Part shown: piece after piece, positions 1 to 6,160 of the stretch
How positions within the stretch are numbered: the first letter of the stretch is position 1
How the letters are laid out: every line of letters begins with the position of its first letter
NCBI GenBank assembly: GCA_947464365.1
Contig: CANHWS010000196.1
Span: 1 to 6,610 of the forward strand
DNA length: 6,610 nucleotides
Reading direction: 5' to 3'
Source of the DNA: Cytophagaceae bacterium
GTDB lineage: Bacteria > Bacteroidota > Bacteroidia > Cytophagales > Flexibacteraceae
The notes under the pieces: model-generated
Seen by the model: only the letters and a program-made list of their open reading frames with translations
What the model was told of the DNA's origin: nothing
The model's database searches: none
Position numbers and translations under genes: made by a program

Positions 1-728
1 AGCTAATGGCTCGTGGCCATGAGGCAGGTTTGTCCGAGATCATGATGCCGAACATTGACCACACTAGTATCGATGCCATGCTCGAGCTCGAGCTGGCTTG
101 GGCTAACCCTGCAAACGGACCAGTGGCAAGGTCCATGATGGGACTACATCCTTGTTACGTCAAGAAAGGCTTCGAACAAGAACTCTATTTGATCGAATCT
201 TGGGTGCAAAAACGCACGTGGCTAGCAATCGGAGAGATTGGCACAGACCTATTTTGGGACAAAACCACATGGGATATCCAGGTAGAAGCCTTTAATATCC
301 AGTGCCAATGGGCCCTTGACCTAGGTCGCCCAGTCGTGATCCATTGCCGTGAATCCGTTCGCCAAACCATTGAGCTAGTTAGGCCATGGGCCGATAAAGG
401 CCTAAAAGGGGTATTCCATTGTTGGTCGGGTACACTAGAGCAAGCACAAATTGTCACTCAGATGGGGTTCTACCTTGGCATAGGCGGAACTGCAACCTAC
501 AAAAACAGCTCAATCGCCGATGTCCTCAAAGGTCTAGATACCAGTTTTTTGGTTCTAGAGACAGATAGCCCCTACTTAACACCTGTACCACATCGGGGCA
601 AGCGGAATGAACCTTCGTACATCGCACTAGTTGCCCAAAAGCTAGCAGACCTTTTGCAAATGCCCTTAAAAGACCTCGAATCATTGACAACAACCAATGC
701 ACACAGACTATTTGCTTGGAGAGACTAG
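1..728 (+). CDS. tatD: TatD family metal-dependent DNase/hydrolase, 5'-truncated by window edge
   Basis: A cytosolic TIM-barrel metallohydrolase of the TatD family, which has DNase/exonuclease activity linked to DNA repair and nucleic-acid turnover. The reading frame is open to the left edge (codon register starts at base 3), so the ATG at 6 is probably internal. The usual N-terminal metal-binding DTHxH segment is absent and must lie upstream. Counting that ATG as residue 1, the remaining metal ligands are visible: Glu77 in GEIGTD, His113 in VIHCRES, His138 in FHCWSG and Asp187 in ETDSPYL. MPNID near the start, MMGLHPCYVK and RGKRNEPSY near the end are typical of Bacteroidetes members. About 240 residues are present; family members usually have about 255-265. 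It reads in the same direction as the asparaginase gene, but a 170-bp gap with a terminator-like hairpin separates them. Family assignment is firm; the exact substrate is not known from sequence. Confidence 0.93.
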   Translation, partial: LMARGHEAGLSEIMMPNIDHTSIDAMLELELAWANPANGPVARSMMGLHPCYVKKGFEQELYLIESWVQKRTWLAIGEIGTDLFWDKTTWDIQVEAFNIQCQWALDLGRPVVIHCRESVRQTIELVRPWADKGLKGVFHCWSGTLEQAQIVTQMGFYLGIGGTATYKNSSIADVLKGLDTSFLVLETDSPYLTPVPHRGKRNEPSYIALVAQKLADLLQMPLKDLESLTTTNAHRLFAWRD

Positions 729-798
729 TAATATGGTAGCCGTGGTCCTATATCGTTGGCAAACCACAACAAACCAAAGATTTTGTTTTGCACTCAGT

Positions 799-837
799 CA
801 AAAATGCCAAACATCCGGGATGTTGGGCGTATTTTTG
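799..837 (+). terminator. Probable intrinsic terminator after tatD (A-tract/T-tract hairpin)
   Basis: A long imperfect stem-loop. CAAAAAT (799-805) pairs with ATTTTTG (831-837), GCC (806-808) pairs with GGC (826-828), and AACATC (810-815) pairs with GATGTT (819-824) around a 3-nt loop. There is one A/G mismatch (809/825) and a 2-nt bulge (829-830). The core stem is followed by a run of five T (832-836) and preceded by a run of five A (800-804), the shape of a rho-independent terminator that could work in both directions. It lies 71 bp after the tatD stop codon. The 3' arm also contains TATTTTTG (830-837), which matches the Bacteroidetes -7 element TAnnTTTG, but no TTG element sits at the right distance, so the terminator reading is preferred. 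Confidence 0.6.
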
Positions 838-859
838 CCAAACGAAGCGCTTAAATTAC

Positions 860-877
860 CTGACAGTTTTTTGTCAG
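860..877 (+). other. Small hairpin with T-rich loop upstream of asparaginase
   Basis: CTGACA (860-865) and TGTCAG (872-877) form a perfect 6-bp stem around the loop GTTTTT, and TTTAGTTTTTA follows. It could be a second weak terminator behind the 799-837 hairpin, or a structure in the leader of the asparaginase mRNA, since it ends 21 bp before the start at 899. The stem is short, so chance is possible. Confidence 0.35.
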
Positions 878-898
878 TTTAGTTTTTACACCAACTAA

Positions 899-2011
899 AT
901 GCCCCGAAGCCGCCCTCTGATGAAGCGACTTTTCTATAAACAAGTACACTACAAACAGATTGACATCAATACGGCCTCTCCTAAAGCGCCCGGGGCCAGT
1001 ATTATGGTTATCTACACAGGGGGTACCCTTGGCATGGTGTATGACCAAGAGGGTAAAAGTTTGGTCCCGTTTGACTTTGAGCAGATCCTAGAGAAAATCC
1101 CCGAAATCAGCCGGTTTGAGTTCCAGTTGCGGGTGATTAGTTTCAACCAGCTGATTGACTCTGCCAATGTAACCCCAGCTCACTGGATCGCATTGGCAAC
1201 CTTAATTGAGGAGAACTACCATTTTTATAATGGCTTTGTAATCATCCATGGTACCGACACCATGGCCTATAGTGCCTCAGCCCTAAGTTACCTGCTTGAG
1301 GACCTAAACAAACCAGTTATCTTTACTGGGGCACAGTTGCCTATTGGTGCAGTCAGGACGGATGCGAGGGAAAATCTGATCACAGCACTAGAGATTGCAG
1401 CAGCGCGCAGAGATGGTCGCCCACTGGTCTGCGAGGTTGCACTCTATTTTAACAATCAGCTGCTACGTGGTAACCGGGCCCGAAAGGTCGAAAGTGCCCA
1501 TTTTGGAGCCTTCGAGAGCCGGAACTACCCTCCCTTGGCTGAAAGTGGCATCCGGATTACCTATAATAACGCAGCCCTAAAACCATACCAACCTTTTGAC
1601 ACCCTGACCGTCTTTAAAAAGATGGACACCCGGGTAGCTATACTTAAGCTATTCCCTGGCATCAATCGGAATATGGTGGAGGCTGTGCTAAGTATGCCTA
1701 ACCTACGTGGTGTTGTGCTCGAGACCTATGGCAGCGGCAACGCACCTACCGAATCTTGGTTCTTAGATAGCATTAAGGCAGCAATTGATCGTGATATTTT
1801 GGTCTATAATGTGTCACAATGTTTTGGCGGGACAGTCATGCAAGGTCGGTACGAAACCAGCAAAACGCTGCAGAACATTGGGGTGTTAAGTGGTGGAGAC
1901 ATCACTACAGAGGCAGCCATGACCAAAATGATGTTCCTGCTGGCCAACATAGGCAATAACCAAGACATCAAAAAACAACTCATTCGCAGCATCAGGGGCG
2001 AGCTAACCTAG
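899..2011 (+). CDS. ansA: Type I (cytosolic) L-asparaginase
   Basis: Hydrolyses L-asparagine to L-aspartate and ammonia; the type I enzyme is cytoplasmic, and no signal peptide is seen here. Numbered from 899, the nucleophile motif is YTGGTLGM with Thr40. The second active-site set is HGTDTM with Thr119-Asp120, and the lysine partner is Lys196 in LLRGNRARK. The ETYGSGNAP block and the C-terminal GGDITTEAAMTKMMFLL block are also characteristic. The length of 370 residues is a little above E. coli AnsA (about 338) because about 25-30 residues precede the first strand, as I recall for Bacteroidetes homologues. A TAA stop lies immediately upstream in frame (896-898), so the start cannot be earlier. 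The alternative ATG at 920 (MKRLFYKQ) would give 363 residues, and no ribosome binding site separates the two. Flanking gaps of 170 and 159 bp suggest its own transcription unit. Confidence 0.93.
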   Translation: MPRSRPLMKRLFYKQVHYKQIDINTASPKAPGASIMVIYTGGTLGMVYDQEGKSLVPFDFEQILEKIPEISRFEFQLRVISFNQLIDSANVTPAHWIALATLIEENYHFYNGFVIIHGTDTMAYSASALSYLLEDLNKPVIFTGAQLPIGAVRTDARENLITALEIAAARRDGRPLVCEVALYFNNQLLRGNRARKVESAHFGAFESRNYPPLAESGIRITYNNAALKPYQPFDTLTVFKKMDTRVAILKLFPGINRNMVEAVLSMPNLRGVVLETYGSGNAPTESWFLDSIKAAIDRDILVYNVSQCFGGTVMQGRYETSKTLQNIGVLSGGDITTEAAMTKMMFLLANIGNNQDIKKQLIRSIRGELT

Positions 2012-2069
2012 TTTTCGAGTGTAGGCCTTGAATTTCTGAATTTTAGGACCCTGCTTGGTAATCCTACCG

Positions 2070-2077
2070 TAAATTTG
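2070..2077 (+). promoter_or_regulatory. Candidate Bacteroidetes-type -7 promoter element for the ccsA/ccmF-like gene
   Basis: TAAATTTG matches the TAnnTTTG -7 consensus used by the primary sigma factor of Bacteroidetes. Transcription would begin near 2084, leaving a leader of about 85 nt before the ATG at 2171. A TTG lies at 2055-2057, only 12 nt upstream, which is shorter than the usual spacing of about 17-23. The -33 half is therefore not supported, and the call rests on the -7 match and its position in the gap. Confidence 0.35.
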
Positions 2078-2124
2078 CATTGCTTTAGCAGCGGGCAGCC
2101 TCCATAAGCAGTTCCGTCAGATGC

Positions 2125-2144
2125 TAGGCACGTGCTGATGCCTA
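2125..2144 (+). other. Short hairpin / palindrome in the leader of the ccsA/ccmF-like gene
   Basis: TAGGCA (2125-2130) and TGCCTA (2139-2144) form a perfect 6-bp inverted repeat with an 8-nt loop, ending 26 bp before the ATG at 2171. The perfect 8-bp palindrome GCACGTGC (2128-2135) overlaps it. It could be an mRNA leader structure or a protein-binding site. Both repeats are short enough to be coincidental. Confidence 0.25.
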
Positions 2145-2170
2145 AATGTAAGGCCAGCAGAGATCCTGAT

Positions 2171-4714
2171 ATGCACTATCTACCCGGCACCATAGGCCAT
2201 TTGGCTGTAATTGTTTCGTTTGTCACCTCATTGCTAGCAGCGCTTGGCTATTGGTATGCAACCAATGCCACCATCGAAGACCAGCAAAAGCCTTGGAAAT
2301 TACTCGGGCGTGCGGCATTTGCGGTGCATGGTCTAGCTGTATTGACCATTGTAGGATCCTTATTCTACATCATCTACCAGCATTATTACGAGTACAATTA
2401 TGCATGGTCGCACAGTAGTAATGCTCTGCCTACCCATTACATGATCTCCTGTTTTTGGGAAGGGCAAGAGGGTAGTTTTCTGCTCTGGATCTTCTGGCAT
2501 GTGATCTTGGGCGCCATCTTGGTCGGGACCAACAAACGCTGGGAAACCCATGTGATGGCGGTTTTCATGCTGGTGCAGGCTTTTCTATGCTCGATGATTT
2601 TGGGCGTTGGTATCCTAGAGACCAAAATTGGTAGCTCCCCATTCATCCTAATGCGGGAGGCCATGGCCAACATCCCGATCTTTGCCGTCAATCCTGATTA
2701 TGTGCCTGAGGACGGACGTGGACTCAACCCCCTACTTCAGAACTACTGGATGGTGATCCACCCACCGACATTGTTTTTGGGCTTTGCCATGACATTAGTG
2801 CCCTTTTCGTTTGCGATTGCGGGCCTCTGGAAAAAACAATATGATAGCTGGGTTCGCCCTGCATTGCCTTGGAGCTTAGCCACTGCACTAATCCTGGGCA
2901 TTGGCATCCTGATGGGTGGCTATTGGGCTTACGAGACACTCAACTTTGGTGGCTATTGGAACTGGGACCCTGTCGAAAACGCAGTTTATATCCCTTGGCT
3001 GGTATTGGTAGCTGCAATCCATACATTGATAGCCTATCGCAAGGGTGGGGTAGCGCTGCGTGTTTCGTTCGTGTTAGTTATCACCTCCTTTGTGCTAGTG
3101 CTGTATGCCACCTTCTTGACCCGTTCGGGTATCCTAGGTAATGCCAGCGTGCACTCCTTTACCGATTTAGGTCTCTCTGGCCAACTATTGATCTATCTGC
3201 TGACCTTTGTGGTGCTATCAGTTGCGCTTTTGGTTTACCGCTGGCGCCAATTGCCAATCACGCAGAAGGAGCTGGATATTTATAACCGTGATACCTGGAT
3301 TTTTCTTGGCGTTACCATTTTGTGTTTGGCCTCGTTCCAAGTAGTGGTCACGACTAGCATCCCAGTCTATAATGCCATTGCGAAAGCCATCGGCACTAGT
3401 AGCGAGCTTGCTCCTCCAGCGGATGCAATCAAGCACTACACCATTTGGCAAATGTGGTTCATGATTGGTGTGGCGATTTTGTCAGCAATAGGTCAGGTGG
3501 TCTGGTGGCGCAAACCAACTGCTAAAACCTTTGGTAAGGAGCTTATTTGGCCTGTTGCTATTACGCTTTTGATTGCGGCAGCTTTGGTGATCTTTACCAA
3601 ACTCGATGATGTTAGCTACATCGTCTTGGTGACGGCGGCAAGCTTTTCGGTTGTGCTGAACGGTTCAATCATGCTGCGCCTGATCCGTACGAACATGACC
3701 CTTTCGGGCGGAGCCATCACGCATATTGGTGTTGCACTGATGCTGATTGGTATTCTTTACTCGTCAGGATACAGCAAGATAGTTTCCCTCAACAAAAGTG
3801 GCATGGTTTGGCGCAAAGAGTTCACAACAGAGATGAACCGTGACAATGTGCTGCTATGGCGTGGAACTCCGCAGAAAATGGGGGACTATGAGCTCACTTA
3901 CCGTGGTAATGCATACGAGGTGGATGGATTCCCAACATACGTCAAGAAGGAGTTCTTGTTCCCGACAGACGACGCCTACAAAATGGTAGTCACCACTGGG
4001 AATCTCGAACATAACGGTAAGGTCTACTACAAACGAGGCGACACAGTTTCAGTCCGCCCAGAAAACACCTATTATGCCATCCAGTACCGCACCGTTGCTG
4101 GCGATACCTTTATGTTGTTCCCTCGTGCTCAGGTCAATCCGTCGATGGGCCTGCTAGCTAGCCCTGACATCAAACGCTTTGTAGGTAAGGACCTCTATAC
4201 CCACGTTTCGTCAGTGCCGAAGCCAGACGAAGAGCACGAGTGGAGCGAGGTTCAAGAATATAATGTCAAGGTAGGTGATACGCTGTTCATGAATGACTAT
4301 GTTGCCCAGCTAGTTTCTGTCAACAAGCTGGATCCTGCCGTTGAGCGTGAGCTTGGGCAGTTTGATGCAGGTGTCAAAGCTGTGGTCAGAATCTTAGGTC
4401 GTGATCAGGTCTATATCGCAGAGCCAACTTTTGTGATCCGAGGTAATGAGATCGGACGCAAACCCCAAGAGTTGGGCGAACTCGGCATCAGGATTACCCT
4501 CAACAACATTGTGCCTGAAACTGCCACCTTCACCTTAGGGGTAAGCACGAGCCAACGCGATTGGGTTATCATGAAGGCCATGGAAAAGCCAATGATCAAC
4601 CTGTTGTGGCTAGGAACCATTGTGCTCATCATAGGCTTCCTAATAGCGATCAAACGTAGGTATCAAGACTTTATCAAGATGCGCAACAAGGGCCAAGATT
4701 GGGTCGAGGCCTAA
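2171..4714 (+). CDS. ccsA: CcmF/CcsA-family cytochrome c heme-assembly membrane protein
   Basis: Inner-membrane protein of the heme-handling superfamily (CcmF/NrfE/CcsA) that ligates heme to apocytochrome c on the periplasmic side. The 847 residues hold about 15 hydrophobic segments: fourteen before residue ~530, then a periplasmic domain (~530-805) and a last membrane helix (~809-829). The tryptophan-rich heme motif is NFGGYWNWDPVEN, with WNWDPVEN at residues 263-270. Four histidines match the conserved heme-related ones of CcmF: His197 in MVIHPPTLF, His284 in AAIHTL, His328 in SVHSF and His518 in THIGVAL. WEGQEGSFLLW and GRGLNPLLQNYW are further CcmF signatures. E. coli CcmF has about 647 residues; longer single-chain versions are usual in Bacteroidetes, where they are mostly named CcsA. 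The frame is open back to a GTG at 2132, but the ATG at 2171 is preferred because homologues start just before the first helix, as in MHYLPGTIGHL. No ccmB, ccmC or ccmE gene is adjacent. Confidence 0.92.
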   Translation: MHYLPGTIGHLAVIVSFVTSLLAALGYWYATNATIEDQQKPWKLLGRAAFAVHGLAVLTIVGSLFYIIYQHYYEYNYAWSHSSNALPTHYMISCFWEGQEGSFLLWIFWHVILGAILVGTNKRWETHVMAVFMLVQAFLCSMILGVGILETKIGSSPFILMREAMANIPIFAVNPDYVPEDGRGLNPLLQNYWMVIHPPTLFLGFAMTLVPFSFAIAGLWKKQYDSWVRPALPWSLATALILGIGILMGGYWAYETLNFGGYWNWDPVENAVYIPWLVLVAAIHTLIAYRKGGVALRVSFVLVITSFVLVLYATFLTRSGILGNASVHSFTDLGLSGQLLIYLLTFVVLSVALLVYRWRQLPITQKELDIYNRDTWIFLGVTILCLASFQVVVTTSIPVYNAIAKAIGTSSELAPPADAIKHYTIWQMWFMIGVAILSAIGQVVWWRKPTAKTFGKELIWPVAITLLIAAALVIFTKLDDVSYIVLVTAASFSVVLNGSIMLRLIRTNMTLSGGAITHIGVALMLIGILYSSGYSKIVSLNKSGMVWRKEFTTEMNRDNVLLWRGTPQKMGDYELTYRGNAYEVDGFPTYVKKEFLFPTDDAYKMVVTTGNLEHNGKVYYKRGDTVSVRPENTYYAIQYRTVAGDTFMLFPRAQVNPSMGLLASPDIKRFVGKDLYTHVSSVPKPDEEHEWSEVQEYNVKVGDTLFMNDYVAQLVSVNKLDPAVERELGQFDAGVKAVVRILGRDQVYIAEPTFVIRGNEIGRKPQELGELGIRITLNNIVPETATFTLGVSTSQRDWVIMKAMEKPMINLLWLGTIVLIIGFLIAIKRRYQDFIKMRNKGQDWVEA

Positions 4715-4736
4715 GTCTTTAGTTCTTGACATGACT

Positions 4737-4790
4737 CTTAGCAATTTGGGATATGGTGGATTTTTTGTCCACCAAAATTGCAGACCTAAG
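4737..4790 (+). other. Imperfect long hairpin between ccsA and gmk
   Basis: The inner stem is TGGTGGA (4754-4760) with TCCACCA (4768-4774) around the loop TTTTTTG. The outer stem is GCAATTT (4741-4747) with AAATTGC (4775-4781), continuous on the 3' side and separated by a 6-nt bulge (4748-4753) on the 5' side. CTTAG (4737-4741) and CTAAG (4786-4790) may extend it, though they overlap the outer stem by one base. No T-run follows the 3' arm, so it is not a classical intrinsic terminator. It may end the ccsA transcript, protect its 3' end, or belong to the gmk leader. Confidence 0.45.
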
Positions 4791-4907
4791 CAAATAGGCA
4801 TAGGCTTTCATTCCGAAAGTAGAACCTTATTGCACTAAAGCCCAAAAAACTGCTTGTTCTTGGCCTATTAAGTTGGTAGGGTGGTGGATATGATATTAGC
4901 TTTGCCC

Positions 4908-5546
4908 ATGCAAGATTTTGTTGGTAAAGCCATCATATTTTCGGCCCCTTCAGGTAGCGGAAAAACGACCATCGTCAAACACCTGCTCGGCCAAAACGAA
5001 AACCTCGGTTTTAGCATTAGCGCCTGCACACGTGACAAACGTGGCCGCAACGAGGAAAATGGCAAGGATTACTACTTCTTGACCCCCGAGGAGTTCCATA
5101 CCAAAATTGATGCTGATGAGTTCCTAGAGTGGGAGCAAGTCTATGAAGGTGCATTTTATGGCACCCTTAAAAGCGAAATCATACGGAACTGGCAGCAAGG
5201 CAAACACGTCATCTTTGATGTCGATGTAAAAGGTGGCCTAGCTCTCAAGAAGGCATTTGGAGATCGTGCCCTGAGTGTTTTCGTCAAAGTGCCAAGCGAG
5301 TCTGAGATAGAAACGCGGCTTCGCGCTCGTGGTACGGAGACTGAGGATAGTATCAGCCGTCGCCTCTTTAAGTTGCATTTTGAGCTTGGTTTTCAGGACC
5401 AGTTTGATGTTGTACTGATCAATGATGTATTGTCCCAGACCCTGTTTGATGCTCAGACCCTGTTTTCAGACTTCGTAGCACGAAAGGTGGACCCATCACA
5501 GCAGAACACAGAGGCAACTGCTTGGATGCAGGAAGCAGGGCTCTAG
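4908..5546 (+). CDS. gmk: Guanylate kinase
   Basis: Transfers phosphate from ATP to GMP (and dGMP) to make GDP in the cytosol, an essential purine-nucleotide step. Numbered from 4908, the P-loop is SAPSGSGKTT with Lys19 and Thr20. The GMP-binding region follows: SISACTR with its arginine, then GKDYYFLTPEEF, EWEQVYEGAFYGT and VIFDVDVKGG. The arginine-rich lid segment RLRARGTETEDSISRRL and the late VVLIND block complete the family pattern. The length is 212 residues, against 207 in E. coli. The frame is open to a GTG at 4881, with another ATG at 4890. The ATG at 4908 is chosen because it places the P-loop at the usual distance from the N-terminus, but no Shine-Dalgarno decides the matter (a G-rich stretch, 4875-4888, sits before the ATG at 4890). 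The downstream nadD begins 19 bp after the stop, which suggests co-transcription. Confidence 0.94.
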   Translation: MQDFVGKAIIFSAPSGSGKTTIVKHLLGQNENLGFSISACTRDKRGRNEENGKDYYFLTPEEFHTKIDADEFLEWEQVYEGAFYGTLKSEIIRNWQQGKHVIFDVDVKGGLALKKAFGDRALSVFVKVPSESEIETRLRARGTETEDSISRRLFKLHFELGFQDQFDVVLINDVLSQTLFDAQTLFSDFVARKVDPSQQNTEATAWMQEAGL

Positions 5547-5565
5547 TCTTAACTGACTATCTAGG

Positions 5566-6138
5566 ATGAAAATTGGGCTTTATTTCGGGTCGTTTAACCC
5601 TATCCACATCGGTCATTTGGTCGTGGCTGACACTATGCTGCAGGATACAGACCTCGACCGGGTTTGGTTTGTGGTTTCGCCCTTGAGTCCTTTTAAAGAG
5701 CAGGAGGGTATGTTGCATCATTTTGACCGTATGGAGCTCGTACAGCTTGCCATAGAAGGTAATGGTGGCTTGGCAGTTAGCGATATCGAGTTCGGCATGC
5801 CACAACCTAGCTATACTGTTGACACGCTTGATGTCCTCCGAGCCAAGTTCCCGCAACATGAGTTCGTTTTGATCATGGGTGAGGACAACCTCACACATCT
5901 GCATAAGTGGAAGAATGCAGAGCACTTAATCGAGACCTATCACATCTATTGTTACCCTAGGCCCAATACCAAAGCTGGCCCACTATCTGCTCACCCTAAT
6001 ATTCGGTTGGTTTCAGCTCCATTGCTTGATATTTCGGCTACCTATATCCGCAAAAGGTTGGAGCAAGGCAAACCGGTCACCTACCTAGTCCCTGAAAACG
6101 TTGCGACCTTTATTAGGCTCAAGAAGTTTTATCGCTAA
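5566..6138 (+). CDS. nadD: Nicotinate-nucleotide adenylyltransferase
   Basis: Joins nicotinate mononucleotide with the AMP part of ATP to form deamido-NAD (nicotinate adenine dinucleotide), the step before NAD synthetase, in the cytosol. It is a nucleotidyltransferase-fold protein of 190 residues, normal for NadD. The ATP-binding motif is GSFNPIHIGHL (residues 8-18) with the paired histidines His14 and His17. The second nucleotide-binding motif is ISATYIRKRL, starting at residue 156. PQPSYTVDTL and IMGEDNLTHLHKWKN are substrate-pocket segments characteristic of NadD. GSFNPIH instead of the GGTFDPIH common elsewhere is the usual Bacteroidetes variant. The ATG at 5566 lies 19 bp after the gmk stop, and no separate promoter is evident, so it is probably the second gene of a gmk-nadD operon. 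The 122-residue frame on the opposite strand here is only a shadow. Confidence 0.95.
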   Translation: MKIGLYFGSFNPIHIGHLVVADTMLQDTDLDRVWFVVSPLSPFKEQEGMLHHFDRMELVQLAIEGNGGLAVSDIEFGMPQPSYTVDTLDVLRAKFPQHEFVLIMGEDNLTHLHKWKNAEHLIETYHIYCYPRPNTKAGPLSAHPNIRLVSAPLLDISATYIRKRLEQGKPVTYLVPENVATFIRLKKFYR

Positions 6139-6139
6139 G

Positions 6140-6154
6140 CCTGCAAAGGGCAGG
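6140..6154 (+). terminator. Weak hairpin between convergent genes
   Basis: CCTGC (6140-6144) and GCAGG (6150-6154) form a 5-bp GC-rich stem with a 5-nt loop. It lies inside the 22-bp gap between the stops of nadD and the convergent minus-strand gene, a place where a shared terminator would be expected. No T-run follows in either direction, so support is mainly positional. Confidence 0.25.
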
Positions 6155-6160
6155 GACTAA

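Noticed and set aside
80..93. 14-bp perfect palindrome (CTCGAG repeated) in tatD
   Set aside because: It encodes the MLELEL stretch, conserved in the family at this point, so codon choice explains it.
697..882. 61-codon plus-strand frame spanning the tatD end and the following gap
   Set aside because: Overlaps the end of tatD in another frame, runs through the terminator-like hairpin and has no recognisable protein features.
2437..2691. Minus-strand frames opposite the ccsA gene, and similar ones at 185-457, 2724-2939, 3218-3451 and 4411-4653
   Set aside because: Antisense shadows of well-supported genes, with low-complexity or unrecognisable translations.
4726..4755. TTGACA (4726-4731) as an E. 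coli-like -35 element ahead of gmk
   Set aside because: The -10 position holds only a poor match (GATATG), and Bacteroidetes do not use this consensus; no TAnnTTTG lies at suitable spacing.
5557..5925. 122-codon minus-strand frame opposite nadD
   Set aside because: Lies entirely opposite gmk/nadD coding sequence with strong motifs on the plus strand; its translation shows no domain.
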